This document shows, one piece after another, positions 15,687-25,534 of a stretch of DNA of 64,000 nt. Below the pieces are notes generated by a model, which ran no database searches, was not told where the DNA came from, and worked only from the letters and a program-made list of their open reading frames with translations. The stretch lies in assembly GCA_032251455.1 (NCBI GenBank), contig JAVVEG010000011.1, forward strand, positions 1-64,000. Direction: 5' to 3'. Source of the DNA: JAVVEG01 sp032251455 (GTDB taxonomy: Bacteria > Pseudomonadota > Gammaproteobacteria > Pseudomonadales > Pseudohongiellaceae). Both the position numbers and the translations under genes were made by a program. Every line of letters starts with the position of its first letter. The first letter of the stretch is position 1.

Positions 15687-17234
15687 TCACAGCCTGAATT
15701 GCCTGATCATCTCTTGTGCGGTGACCACCTGTTGATGCAACAGGGTACAAATCTGCGCTGTTTCGGCAGAAGCTGTTCCGGTCAACTCCGAGTGACTCTG
15801 GATATTACTGATATTGCGGTTTACCTCTTCAGCGACCGCACTCTGTTCTTCAACAGCAGCCGCAACCTGAATGGTCATGTCCTTGATCAGGCTAACCGCA
15901 TTGCTGATGATATGGTAGGAATTGCCGGCCATCTGATTGAAGGTCACGCATTCCTGTGCTTTTTGCTGCGCTGTGCCCATGCTGTTGACACAATTGTCTG
16001 TACTTTTCTGAATTCTGGATACGATGCCCTTGATTTCAACAGTAGAATCCTGAGTGCGTTGAGCCAGTTTGCGTACCTCATCCGCGACCACAGCAAAACC
16101 GCGGCCTTGTTCACCAGCACGAGCCGCCTCGATGGCGGCATTGAGGGCCAGCAGGTTGGTCTGCTCGGCAATGCCATCGATCACGTCAATCACGGAACCA
16201 ATGGCTTTGCTGTCAACACCAAGTTGTTCAATCAGGGTGCTGACCTCATCAATATAGCTGGCCAGTTGACTGGTGGCAGACAGGCTGTCTGCAATGGATT
16301 GATTGCCGGTTTCGACATTCTGATCGGCCTCTTCGGCAGCCAATGAGGTTTTGCTGGTATTGTTGGCCACTTCATTGATGGCGGTAGACATTTGGTTAAT
16401 GGCGGATGAGACAGAGACAATCTCGGCTTCCTGATCAGTGATGGCGAGGTCGGTTTTCTTGATAGCTCCTCGAGTCCGTTGCGACAATTCATCAAGATTT
16501 TTCGTGGATTCGGCAGTGCGAGTCAATACTGTGGTCAATTCCGATTGCAGAAACTTGATGGCCAGTTCGATATCGCCCAGTTCATTGTCTCTTTGTGTGT
16601 ATACCCGACGGGCAAGCTGATTGTCAAAGAGGCTGCGACATGAGTTGACCAGTTGCATCCAGTCACGCCAGAGTAAAGACAGATAGGTCAGACTGCCAGC
16701 CCAGGAAACCAATGCTATCAGCCAGCCTGTCAGGCCGGAAAAGGCTGGTATGCCCAGGCCTGCCGCAGTAAGAGACAAGGGCAAGAGCCAGGCCAGCAGA
16801 AGTTTGCTGCTCAGTGAAAGGGAAAACCGTTGCGGCAAGTTGCCATTGTTATGCTGTATCTGACTATAAAGTTTTTCTGCCCGGGCTACACACGCTTCAT
16901 CAGGACAACCGCGGACAGATTGATAACCACTGACTTTACCATTAATAAAAATGGGGGTGACAAAGGCATCCACCCAGTAGTAATCCCCATTCTTGCAGCG
17001 GTTCTTGACCATGCCCAGCCAGGCCTTGCCTTGTTGGATAGTCCCCCACAGATCTTTGAATGCGGCTTTGGGCATGTCTGGATGGCGTACTATGTTATGT
17101 GGTGAACCTTGCAGCTCTTCTGCGGAATAACCGGAAATATCAACGAAAGCCTGGTTGGCGTGATGGATGATGCTTTGGGTGTCTGTTGTGGAAATCAACA
17201 ACTGCTTGCGGTCAAACTGTTTTCTTTGAGCCAT
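15687..17234 (-). CDS. Aer-type PAS methyl-accepting chemotaxis protein
   Basis: A 515-residue energy/redox taxis receptor. The N-terminal PAS domain has TDTQSIIHHANQAFVDISGY, the GSPHNIVRHPDMPKAAF segment and YYWVDAFVTPIF, as in Aer proteins that bind FAD. Two adjacent membrane spans follow (about residues 150-195). The cytoplasmic signalling hairpin contains the highly conserved IAEQTNLLALNAAIEAARAGE, which contacts CheA/CheW. There is no periplasmic sensing domain, which fits Aer. The ATG at 17234 has GGGG 12 bp upstream; a TTG at 17276 is less likely. FAD binding is a family inference. Confidence 0.9.
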   Translation of the reverse strand: MAQRKQFDRKQLLISTTDTQSIIHHANQAFVDISGYSAEELQGSPHNIVRHPDMPKAAFKDLWGTIQQGKAWLGMVKNRCKNGDYYWVDAFVTPIFINGKVSGYQSVRGCPDEACVARAEKLYSQIQHNNGNLPQRFSLSLSSKLLLAWLLPLSLTAAGLGIPAFSGLTGWLIALVSWAGSLTYLSLLWRDWMQLVNSCRSLFDNQLARRVYTQRDNELGDIELAIKFLQSELTTVLTRTAESTKNLDELSQRTRGAIKKTDLAITDQEAEIVSVSSAINQMSTAINEVANNTSKTSLAAEEADQNVETGNQSIADSLSATSQLASYIDEVSTLIEQLGVDSKAIGSVIDVIDGIAEQTNLLALNAAIEAARAGEQGRGFAVVADEVRKLAQRTQDSTVEIKGIVSRIQKSTDNCVNSMGTAQQKAQECVTFNQMAGNSYHIISNAVSLIKDMTIQVAAAVEEQSAVAEEVNRNISNIQSHSELTGTASAETAQICTLLHQQVVTAQEMIRQFRL

Positions 17235-17365
17235 TTTATACGTATACCCCTTTGAGTATTCAATTCTTACTATCAAGATATATCGGTAAAATGTTGATTG
17301 CCTTGAATCAAAAGGATTGATTGCTTGATCTGGCGCAAGAGTTGGTATTTGCGTAATAGTGAATT

Positions 17366-20300
17366 TCAGTTGCTACTGAAATTGTCAGGCTCGTGGTCAC
17401 GATACCACTGTTGGAAGGTGTCACTGTCAACCGGACGGTGGAAGAAGAATCCCTGTATCTGGTTACAGTGGTAATCCTGCAGAAATTGCAGTTGCTCGGC
17501 TTTTTCCACACCTTCAGCCACCACCGTCAGACCCAGCGTTTCACTCATGGAGATGATGGCTTTCACAATGGCCATTTCCTCTTTGCTGCGGGGGATATCC
17601 TCAATGAAAGAGCGGTCTATTTTCAGGGTATGGATGGGGTAGTTCTTCAATTGGGCAAAAGAGGAATAGCCTGTGCCAAAATCATCCAGTGCCAGGGTGA
17701 CCCCCAGCTTATTGATCTTCTTCATTTGAACAAATACACGTTCGGAGTTATGGATCAGCACCCCTTCGGTGATTTCCAGTTCGAGGTATTTTGCTGGCAG
17801 TTTTGACGTGTCCAGAGCTTTTTTGATCTTGTTTACCAGATCAGGATCATTGAATTGGCGGGCTGAGATATTGACTGCCAGGCCCATCAACTCAATGCCA
17901 TTTTCATGCCATTGCATCAATTGTTGACAAGCAGTGCATAAAACCCATTCACCGATCTCAACAATCTGACCGGTATCTTCAGCTACCGGGATGAAACGAT
18001 CCGGTCCAACGGAACCCAGAACGGCAGATTGCCAGCGCAATAAAGCTTCAACACCGCAGATACGGCCTGTTTGCAGATCCAGCTTGGCTTGATAGTGCAG
18101 GCTGAACTCATCCCGGGCCAAAGCATTCTGCAGATTGATTTCCAGCGCGTTGCGTTCCTGCGTCAGCAGGTGGATAGCCTCAGAGTAGAACTGAAAATTA
18201 TTCTTGCCTTCCTGTTTGGCAATGTACATGGCAGCATCAGCATGTTGCATCAATTCCGATTGATCGAAGGCGTCCTGTCCATACAGGCTGACTCCAATGC
18301 TGCAACTGACCTGACAGTGCCGCCCCTGAATAGTCATACCGCTGCTCAAGGAGGCAAGAATTTTGCCGGCAACCGCTTCAATCTGGGCTTTTGTGCTGGT
18401 ATGTTGCAACAGGATGACAAATTCATCGCCCCCCAGCCTGGCCACCACATCACTTTCACGCAGGGGTTGTTTGAGCCTGCCGGCAACCTCCATCAGCAGG
18501 GTATCTCCGATATGATGTCCAAAGGTATCATTGATGGTCTTGAAGCGGTCCAGGTCGATGAACAGGACGGCAAAGGATTCTTTGGGGTAGCGTTTGGCCA
18601 GTTGCACTGCCTTCTCCAGCAGCTCTGCAAACATGACGCGGTTGGGCAGGCCGGTCAGGTTATCGTGGGTGGCCAGGAACTTGATATGCTCCGAAGCCCG
18701 TTTGCGGGCGGTGATGTCCTTGCTGATGCCACGGTAGCCAAGGAATCGCTCATCTTCATCAAAAATAGGTTCTCCGGCCAGGGCAAAATGATATTGATGA
18801 TCCAGGTCATTTTTGAATGAAAATTCGAAATCCTTGAATCTTTCCTGTTTGTGCAAGTGATGTTTGAATTGCTCCCAGGAATAACTGTCTGGAACAATAT
18901 TGGCAAATTCCCATAAATGTTTGTTGAGCAAAGCATTAAGGGCACGCTGGTTATTTTCGCCGATAACCTTGCCACTGTATTGGGTGATTCGAAAATCAAC
19001 GTCCATTTCCCAATAAAAATCAGAGGATAGTTGCGTCAGGCTGCGAAAGCGTTCTTCGCTTTCACGGATTTGTCTTTCCGCCCGGTTGCGTTCCTGCTCA
19101 TTGGCCAGACTATCCAGGGCATAGGATATATTTTCAGCCATTCCTTCGAGCAGCTTGACGATTTCCTGGTCGAAGGTGTTGTATTCAGTTGAGTAAAAAA
19201 GCAGGACGGCGACGCATTTTTTGCGCTGAAACAAGGGGAATGCCCCGCCGCTGAAGAATTGCTGTTTGACAGCTACAGTTCGCCAGGGACGAGTGCGTTT
19301 GTCATGCCGAAAGTCATTGCTGATGCATGGTTTTTCCTCCCTGAAGGCCGTCCCTGCGATACCTTGACCTTCGGGCAGTTCAGCCTTGATGGAAATTTTG
19401 ATTGCATCGGGTTGAATGCTGGCATTGCCGGCATAGGCTATGGGGCGGAGCCAACCCTGCTGGTCTGGTTGGCGAATACTGGCGAGGCAGAACTTGCCAC
19501 CCTTGACTACGGATTTGCAGACGTTTTCGTATAGCTCTTCAACGGTAGTGGCACGCAGTATCGCTTCATTGCTCGCACTCAGGGCAGAGAACATCTGTTG
19601 CAAACGATGGGCTTCTTCTTCTGCCCTTTTGTGGGCAGTGACATCACGGGTCATGCCAATGATGATCCAGCGTTGATCGATCAGTAACGCTCTGCTGTAG
19701 ACTTCGATAACGCGGTTTTTCCCACTTTTCCCGGAGATGATGTTTTCAATGCGGCTGCTTTGGCCACTGCTGATGATCTGATCATACCGCTGACTTATTT
19801 CCTCCGCTGTTTCCGTCAGCGTGTCTGCCGGACCCATGGTCAACAATTCTTCCCGGGTGTATCCGGAATATTTGCAGGCAGTCTCATTGACATCGATAAA
19901 GCGCATGGTTTCCCGGTCCACCAGATGGATCATGTCTCCGGACATATCCATTGCAGCCCGGAAACGCTTTAACCGGTTTTCATTCATTTGCTGTGCGCTG
20001 ACATCCCTGGCCAGACAGTGGTAGCCCAGGAAATGATCCTTGTCATCAAAGCGGGGTTGACCACTGACCAGCAGGTAATGTTTGTCTTCGTCAACAATAA
20101 ACTGGCAAAGCAGATTGGTGAAGGGTTGACGGGTCTTTCTGAGTGCGAGATGCGTTTCGAGAGGCTTGTTCTCACCCAGCGGCTCGATGCCGAACTGCCA
20201 GGGGGTCTGGCCGGACATGTCTGCCACAGCGCTCAGTTCGGGATACTCCGTGCAGAGCTGGATATGCGTGCAGCGAGCATGCTCATCCTCTTGCCAATAG

Positions 20301-20428
20301 ATATCTGCAATTTGCGCCAATAGCTGCCAAAGCTGGTTTGCAGCGATGGCTATTTCAAATTTTCCATTATTCCTGTTGTCATCATTTACTGGAAAAAAAG
20401 GGATGTTACTGGTTTCCTTTCTTGCCAT
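17366..20428 (-). CDS. Multi-PAS/GAF GGDEF-EAL cyclic-di-GMP protein
   Basis: A 1020-residue soluble signalling protein. Order: about two PAS/PAC modules (to residue 290; see LGYHCLARDVSAQQ and IIIGMTRDVTAHKRAEEEAH), a GAF domain (about 300-455), another PAS/PAC (about 470-590; FLGYRGISKDITARKRA), GGDEF (about 600-760) with an intact RLGGDEF near 664, and EAL (about 770-1015) with an intact EALLRW near 792 and DDFGTGYSSF. Both cyclic-di-GMP synthesis and breakdown sites look complete, so net activity cannot be predicted. The ATG at 20428 has a strong GAGGGGG ribosome binding site about 6 bp upstream; the frame stays open to 20482. Confidence 0.92.
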   Translation of the reverse strand: MARKETSNIPFFPVNDDNRNNGKFEIAIAANQLWQLLAQIADIYWQEDEHARCTHIQLCTEYPELSAVADMSGQTPWQFGIEPLGENKPLETHLALRKTRQPFTNLLCQFIVDEDKHYLLVSGQPRFDDKDHFLGYHCLARDVSAQQMNENRLKRFRAAMDMSGDMIHLVDRETMRFIDVNETACKYSGYTREELLTMGPADTLTETAEEISQRYDQIISSGQSSRIENIISGKSGKNRVIEVYSRALLIDQRWIIIGMTRDVTAHKRAEEEAHRLQQMFSALSASNEAILRATTVEELYENVCKSVVKGGKFCLASIRQPDQQGWLRPIAYAGNASIQPDAIKISIKAELPEGQGIAGTAFREEKPCISNDFRHDKRTRPWRTVAVKQQFFSGGAFPLFQRKKCVAVLLFYSTEYNTFDQEIVKLLEGMAENISYALDSLANEQERNRAERQIRESEERFRSLTQLSSDFYWEMDVDFRITQYSGKVIGENNQRALNALLNKHLWEFANIVPDSYSWEQFKHHLHKQERFKDFEFSFKNDLDHQYHFALAGEPIFDEDERFLGYRGISKDITARKRASEHIKFLATHDNLTGLPNRVMFAELLEKAVQLAKRYPKESFAVLFIDLDRFKTINDTFGHHIGDTLLMEVAGRLKQPLRESDVVARLGGDEFVILLQHTSTKAQIEAVAGKILASLSSGMTIQGRHCQVSCSIGVSLYGQDAFDQSELMQHADAAMYIAKQEGKNNFQFYSEAIHLLTQERNALEINLQNALARDEFSLHYQAKLDLQTGRICGVEALLRWQSAVLGSVGPDRFIPVAEDTGQIVEIGEWVLCTACQQLMQWHENGIELMGLAVNISARQFNDPDLVNKIKKALDTSKLPAKYLELEITEGVLIHNSERVFVQMKKINKLGVTLALDDFGTGYSSFAQLKNYPIHTLKIDRSFIEDIPRSKEEMAIVKAIISMSETLGLTVVAEGVEKAEQLQFLQDYHCNQIQGFFFHRPVDSDTFQQWYRDHEPDNFSSN

Positions 20429-20509
20429 ACCTTGCCCCCTCAGGATAATGCATGAACCTCGCACGGTAACATCATGTAACAAGTTGATAAAAAAGCTAAC
20501 TCATCAACA

Positions 20510-21688
20510 CTACGCATTGGGTTGTAGTTTTTTGCAGACCCGGTTAAGAATGACCAGGGCTGAAGCTATTTCTTCCTCGCTGACATTCAAGGGAGGCAAC
20601 AGGCGAATGGAATTGCCCCCGGCCTTGACGACCAGCATTTTTTCCTGAAGCAGCGCTTCGATCAATTGTGTATTGGCCACCTTGCAGGCAAGCCCTCGCA
20701 TCAGGCCCATTCCCGTCTGCGCCTGAACAAGATCAGGGAAGGTTTTGATCAATGCCTCCAGCCCCCTGGCCAGCAATTCCCCACTGGCTTTAACCTGTTG
20801 CAGAAACCCTTGCTGGCTGATTTCATCGAGCACTGCATTGCCTACGGCAGTGGCCAGAGGATTGCCACCGAATGTGCTGCCGTGACTGCCGGCTACCATG
20901 GGCTTTGCGACTGCATTTGTAGCCAGACAGGCTCCTATCGGGAAACCACCGCCCAGGCCTTTGGCTGATGTCAGCAGATCCGGTTCGACGCCAAGCAACT
21001 GGTAGGCATACAAGGCACCTGAACGTCCCATGCCTGACTGAACCTCATCAAACATCAGCAGAATACCCTGTTCATCACAAAGTGTGCGAATCTGCTGCAG
21101 GTATTCGGTGCTGGCCACACGAATCCCTCCTTCGCCCTGTATGGGTTCAATGACTATGCCGGCAGTTTCAGGGCTGATCAGGGCGCGCAAGGCTGCGATA
21201 TCACCGTATTCAGCCTGATCAAAACCGCTGTCCCCATACAGGAAGCCTTCGCAGTGCACAGGGTTGCGACAGGCAGCCACAGGTGCCAGGGTACGCCCAT
21301 GGAAGGAGTGAGTCACGGTAATGATGCGCAGGCGTTGTGGATTGCCATGGCTGTAGTGATAGCGACGCATCATTTTGAATCCGGCCTCGATGGCTTCGGT
21401 GCCGGAATTGCTGAAGAACACCTGGTCGGCGAAGGTCAGCTCGACCAGTCGTCTGGCCAGTTTCTCGGTTTGCGGGATGCGAAACAGGTTGGAGCTGTGC
21501 CAGAGCTTTTCGGCCTGAGCTTGCAGGGCAGCAACCAAGCGGGGATGGCAGTGACCAAGGCAGTTGACTGCGATGCCCATGGTGAAATCAAGATAAGCAT
21601 CCCCTTCAGCCGTATAGAGATAACACCCCTTGCCATGGCTGAATTCAAGCTGTGGGTGGCCATAATTGGCCATGAGTGCGGAATCCAT
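20510..21688 (-). CDS. argD: Acetylornithine-type aminotransferase (class III, PLP)
   Basis: A 392-residue class III aminotransferase. YLDFTMGIAVNCLGHCHP, FSNSGTEAIEAGFKMMRRY, EPIQGEGGIRVAS, MFDEVQSGMGRSG and the PLP-binding lysine in SAKGLGGGFPIGA are all present. These are the hallmarks of acetylornithine/succinyldiaminopimelate aminotransferase, acting in arginine and possibly lysine synthesis. No other arg genes are nearby, so a related omega-aminotransferase role cannot be excluded. It is divergent from msrA, with 87 bp between them. Confidence 0.85.
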   Translation of the reverse strand: MDSALMANYGHPQLEFSHGKGCYLYTAEGDAYLDFTMGIAVNCLGHCHPRLVAALQAQAEKLWHSSNLFRIPQTEKLARRLVELTFADQVFFSNSGTEAIEAGFKMMRRYHYSHGNPQRLRIITVTHSFHGRTLAPVAACRNPVHCEGFLYGDSGFDQAEYGDIAALRALISPETAGIVIEPIQGEGGIRVASTEYLQQIRTLCDEQGILLMFDEVQSGMGRSGALYAYQLLGVEPDLLTSAKGLGGGFPIGACLATNAVAKPMVAGSHGSTFGGNPLATAVGNAVLDEISQQGFLQQVKASGELLARGLEALIKTFPDLVQAQTGMGLMRGLACKVANTQLIEALLQEKMLVVKAGGNSIRLLPPLNVSEEEIASALVILNRVCKKLQPNA

Positions 21689-21775
21689 CGACTTTTCCTT
21701 CTTGAGTCATACCAGCAAAGGCGCGATCATGCACCAACATGATAACTCTTTCAAGTAAGACAAAGGCTGTAAACC

Positions 21776-22456
21776 ATGAGTTTGTTTTCCGGTAGTGATC
21801 AGGCATCCATCGCTTTGCCAGGGCGGACACAGGCCATGCCCGGGATTACCCGGCACCATGTCAACCAACGCCCTTTACAGGTTCCCCTGGCACGCAATCA
21901 GGAGCAGGCTGTATTCGGCCTGGGCTGTTTCTGGGGGGGTGAACGATTGTTCTGGAAATTGCCGGGAGTTCATGTGACGGCGGTCGGCTATGCGGGCGGA
22001 TCAACTCCCAATCCTCTCTATGAGGAAGTATGCAGTGGGCGCACGGGGCATGCCGAGGTGGTCAATGTTATTTTTGTTCCGGAGCTGATCAGTTATGAAC
22101 AACTGCTGAAGGTTTTCTGGGAGGCGCATGACCCAACCCAGGGCATGCGCCAGGGCAATGATCAGGGCACTCAGTACCGCTCGGTTATTTATACCACCAC
22201 ACCAGTACAAACAGAGCTGGCCATGGCTTCCAGGAAAATTATGCAAGAGGCCTTGAATGCAGCCGGGTATGGCCCGGTGACCACTGAGATCAGCAAGTTG
22301 ACCCATTTTTATTTCGCCGAGGATTATCACCAGCAGTATCTGGCCAAGAATCCACTCGGATATTGTGGTCTGGCGGGAACTGGAGTCAGTTACCCGAGCT
22401 CAGCAGTCCTTGTCGATGCGGATGTCGATGTCGGTGAGAAAAATTCAAGAATCTGA
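21776..22456 (+). CDS. msrA: Peptide methionine sulfoxide reductase A
   Basis: Reduces the S form of methionine sulfoxide in proteins. The catalytic motif GLGCFWGGERLFW, VGYAGGSTPNPLYEEVCSGRTGHAEVV, and the downstream HDPTQGMRQGNDQGTQYRSVIY are diagnostic. The protein has 226 residues, with an N-terminal extension of about 40 residues before the core. Its last 67 bp overlap the 3' end of the convergent patatin gene. Confidence 0.95.
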   Translation: MSLFSGSDQASIALPGRTQAMPGITRHHVNQRPLQVPLARNQEQAVFGLGCFWGGERLFWKLPGVHVTAVGYAGGSTPNPLYEEVCSGRTGHAEVVNVIFVPELISYEQLLKVFWEAHDPTQGMRQGNDQGTQYRSVIYTTTPVQTELAMASRKIMQEALNAAGYGPVTTEISKLTHFYFAEDYHQQYLAKNPLGYCGLAGTGVSYPSSAVLVDADVDVGEKNSRI

Positions 22457-23571
22457 CTCGATTTCTCCATGGCATCGGTAAAACCCAGGGTCATCAATTC
22501 ATCGCAAAAGCCTTTTTCAAACAAGAGGAGGCTCAACATCGTGCTGGACCCGGTGTCTTTGCTGAACAGGCGGATGGCTTTGGGTAACTCGGCCAGATGA
22601 GCCGCAGCTATCTCGGTGATATCCTGACTCGGCAATATTGCCAGCAAATCGATATGGCGCAGATTTTTATCTTCTTCACTGCGTACTTCAGGTGGGACGT
22701 GCGCCAACATACGGTTCATGCGTTGCAGGGTGGCGATACTCCCCGGCAAGGTATCGATGAATGCGCTGTTGAGAATATGACCAATGATCTGACTCAAAGA
22801 AGGGTGTGAAACCGGATCATCCTTCATTGGACGGTGGTAGCGGGAAGCATGCCCCCCGATAACCAGAATCCTTTCGGCCCCCAGGTGAATGGCTGGACTG
22901 AGAGGTGATAACTGCCTGATGGCCCCATCCCCAAAGTATTCCCGATTGATCTTGACGGCAGGAAACAGGGTAGGGATGGCTGCCGAAGCCAGCAGGTGCT
23001 TGAAGTTCAGCTTGGTTTTGATGCCAACCCTTTTCGGGAACTGCCAGTTGTTTAACTCAGGCTTGCCCTGAAAGAATGAAACCGACTGCCCACTGGTATA
23101 GCCGGAAGTGGTGACGCTGATGGCATCGAGCAGGCCGGAAGCAATATGCTCTTCGATTCTTTCCAGGCGCAGCACTGATTCCAGCAGTTCGGTCAAGGGG
23201 GCATTGTTCAGCAGGGAAACCGGGGTGTTGCGCTGACGTGCCGCCATAAAGGAGAAAACCCAGTTGGATGCACTGCTGATCAAGCCCGCAGAGTCAAGTT
23301 TGTAAATCTGGCTGCTTTGTATATTACCCCAGACATGTTCCAGGCTCCTGACCCCAGTGCGCATGCGTTGTGCATAGGTAGCCAGGGCAACGGCATTCAG
23401 CGCACCCGCAGAAGTCCCGCTGATGATCTGAAAGGGGTTGGGCGAATCCTTGGGCAGCAGATTGGCAATGGCACGCAAAACGCCTACCTGATAGGCAGCT
23501 CTTGCTCCGCCCCCAGAAAGCACGAGAGCCGTTTTCCAGGGACGATACGTAAGTGGACGATGATCGTGCAT
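22390..23571 (-). CDS. Patatin-like phospholipase
   Basis: A 393-residue patatin-family acyl hydrolase with the catalytic dyad intact: the oxyanion motif LSGGGARAAYQVGVLRA near residue 18, the nucleophile serine in SGTSAGALNAVA near 50, and the aspartate in EYFGDGAIRQL near 210. No signal peptide is visible, so it is likely cytoplasmic or membrane-associated; bacterial relatives include both housekeeping lipases and effectors. The gene ends inside the 3' end of convergent msrA. The substrate is unknown. Confidence 0.88.
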   Translation of the reverse strand: MHDHRPLTYRPWKTALVLSGGGARAAYQVGVLRAIANLLPKDSPNPFQIISGTSAGALNAVALATYAQRMRTGVRSLEHVWGNIQSSQIYKLDSAGLISSASNWVFSFMAARQRNTPVSLLNNAPLTELLESVLRLERIEEHIASGLLDAISVTTSGYTSGQSVSFFQGKPELNNWQFPKRVGIKTKLNFKHLLASAAIPTLFPAVKINREYFGDGAIRQLSPLSPAIHLGAERILVIGGHASRYHRPMKDDPVSHPSLSQIIGHILNSAFIDTLPGSIATLQRMNRMLAHVPPEVRSEEDKNLRHIDLLAILPSQDITEIAAAHLAELPKAIRLFSKDTGSSTMLSLLLFEKGFCDELMTLGFTDAMEKSSQILEFFSPTSTSASTRTAELG

Positions 23572-23615
23572 GAAAAGTATCTTATACTGCTAATTGTTTA
23601 ACCGGGTTTAATCTT

Positions 23616-24560
23616 ATGCCAAATTCTTCTACTGAGAAACTTGTTATTGCGATTTCCTCGCGCGCACTGTTCGACCTGAGTGAAAGCCATCAGGTCTTTG
23701 AAACCCAAGGGCTTGAAGCGTATCAACAATATCAGATAGCGCATGAAAATGAAGCCCTGGCACCGGGTGATGCCTTCAATCTGGTAAAAAAGCTGCTGGC
23801 ATTGAACGTCCTGCTCGAAACACCGCGAGTGGAGGTAATACTGTTGTCCCGCAACAGCGCGGATACCGGTTTGCGTATCTTCAACTCGATTGAACATTAT
23901 GAGTTGCCGATAAGCCGGGCCGCATTTTGTGGCGGACATAATCCGTGGCGCTATATAGCCGCCTTCAACAGCCACCTGTTCCTGTCAACGGATGGCCTGG
24001 ATGTGCGCCAGGCCTTGCAACTGGGCATTGCTGCAGCGACGATTCTGCCTTCCAAAACCAGCAGCATCTCGACAGATGGAACGCTTAAATTCGCCTTCGA
24101 CGGTGATGCGGTACTGTTCTCCGACGAGGCCGAGAAAATTTACAAGACTGCTGGCTTGGATGAGTTCGCTCGCAGTGAAAAGCAGGCCGCCAATCAGCCT
24201 TTGTCAGGGGGACCGTTCAAACCTTTCCTGGCTGCCCTGCAACAGCTGCAGATGGAATTCCCGCCCGGGGAGTCTCCGCTGCGCACCTGCCTGGTCACCG
24301 CCAGGTCAGCGCCAGCGCATGAGCGGGTGGTGCGCACACTGCGGGCCTGGAATATCCGGATCGATGAGTCACTGTTCCTTGGCGGAATGGATAAAGGGGC
24401 TTTCCTGAAGGCCTTCGATGCCGATGTCTTCTTCGATGATCAGCAGGGGCATTGCGAGTCCGCGAGGAATCACGTGGCTACAGGGCATGTGCCTCATGGT
24501 GTGGCCAATATCCTGCCTGCTGCAGAGGATAAAGAAGGTAAAGAGGGCAACAAGTCATGA
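23616..24560 (+). CDS. 5'-nucleotidase, NT5C1 (cytosolic type I) family
   Basis: A 314-residue protein resembling bacterial homologues of cytosolic 5'-nucleotidase 1. It begins KLVIAISSRALFDLSESHQVF, then VILLSRNSADTGLRIFNSIEHY, AAFCGGHNPWRYIAAFNSHLFLS, FAFDGDAVLFSDEAE and DVFFDDQQGHCESA, the HAD-type segments of that family. It would dephosphorylate nucleoside monophosphates such as AMP. Its stop overlaps the cysB ATG by 4 bp, so the two are probably co-transcribed. A TATACT hexamer at 23583 could be its -10 box. Confidence 0.82.
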   Translation: MPNSSTEKLVIAISSRALFDLSESHQVFETQGLEAYQQYQIAHENEALAPGDAFNLVKKLLALNVLLETPRVEVILLSRNSADTGLRIFNSIEHYELPISRAAFCGGHNPWRYIAAFNSHLFLSTDGLDVRQALQLGIAAATILPSKTSSISTDGTLKFAFDGDAVLFSDEAEKIYKTAGLDEFARSEKQAANQPLSGGPFKPFLAALQQLQMEFPPGESPLRTCLVTARSAPAHERVVRTLRAWNIRIDESLFLGGMDKGAFLKAFDADVFFDDQQGHCESARNHVATGHVPHGVANILPAAEDKEGKEGNKS

Positions 24561-25534
24561 AGCTGCAGCAGTTGCGTTATATCTGGGAGGTGGCTCATTG
24601 CGGCATGAATATCTCGGCCGCAGCTCAACGGCTGCATACCTCGCAACCCGGTGTCAGCAAACAGATATTGATGCTGGAGGCTGAGCTTGGGCTGGATATC
24701 TTTGTGCGCAATGGGAAACATTTAAGTGGTTTGACGGCCGCCGGCGAGCAGATACTACAACTTGCCGGTGAAGTGTTGCGTCGCACCGAAAATATCCGGG
24801 TGCTGGCCCAGGAGACCAGAGACGAGTTGCGTGGCAGCCTCAGTCTGGCTACCACGCACACCCAGAGCCGCTACGTGTTGCCACCGGTCATCGAGCAATT
24901 CATCGGCAAATATCCGGAGGTATCCTTGCATATGCATCAGGGAACCCCGCTGCAAATCGCTGAACTGGCCGCAGCCGGAACGGCCGATCTGGCCATTGCC
25001 ACCGAGGCGATGGAGCTATTTTCCGATCTGGTGATGGTTCCCTGTTATCGCTGGAACCGGGTGATTCTGGTGCCGGTCGGCCACGCCTTGCTGCAGTCCC
25101 AGCCTTTGACTCTGGAAGCGGTTGCTGCCTGTCCTCTGGTGACCTATGTGTTTGGTTTCACCGGCCGCTCGCGACTGGACGAGGCCTTTCAGGCCAGGGG
25201 CCTGACCCCCAAAGTGGTATTCACTGCCGCAGATGCCGATGTCATCAAGACTTATGTCCGCCTGGGCCTGGGAGTTGGCATAGTGGCCAGCATGGCCTAT
25301 GACCCGATCAAGGATAACGATCTGGTGGCAATCGATGCGAGCCATCTGTTTGCCTACAGCATTACCAAAATCGGCTTTCAGCGTGGAGCGATATTGCGCG
25401 GTTATGCCTACGAGTTCATCAATATGTTTGCCCCACAGCTCTCACGTCAGATGATCGAGCAGGTGCAGAACATGGCCAGCCAGAATGAAATCGACAGGTT
25501 TTTCGCGGAGACAGAGATCCCGGTTTATGTCTGA
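24557..25534 (+). CDS. cysB: LysR-family sulfur regulator CysB
   Basis: A 325-residue LysR-type regulator with the distinctive CysB N-terminus MKLQQLRYIWEVAHCGMNIS, an HTH with LHTSQPGVSKQI, and the effector-domain segments TTHTQSRYVLPPVIEQF and LPVGHALL-like VPVGHALLQSQPLTLEAV. CysB activates cysteine biosynthesis genes with N-acetylserine or O-acetylserine and senses sulfur status. It overlaps the upstream nucleotidase gene by 4 bp, and its 3' end overlaps convergent cysH by 10 bp. The presence of cysH supports CysB over the paralogue Cbl. Confidence 0.93.
   Translation: MKLQQLRYIWEVAHCGMNISAAAQRLHTSQPGVSKQILMLEAELGLDIFVRNGKHLSGLTAAGEQILQLAGEVLRRTENIRVLAQETRDELRGSLSLATTHTQSRYVLPPVIEQFIGKYPEVSLHMHQGTPLQIAELAAAGTADLAIATEAMELFSDLVMVPCYRWNRVILVPVGHALLQSQPLTLEAVAACPLVTYVFGFTGRSRLDEAFQARGLTPKVVFTAADADVIKTYVRLGLGVGIVASMAYDPIKDNDLVAIDASHLFAYSITKIGFQRGAILRGYAYEFINMFAPQLSRQMIEQVQNMASQNEIDRFFAETEIPVYV

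Noticed and set aside
17362..17383. AATTTCAG/CTGAAATT hairpin at the end of the GGDEF-EAL gene as a terminator
   Set aside because: It overlaps the stop codon, has only 8 weak pairs and lacks a T-tract.
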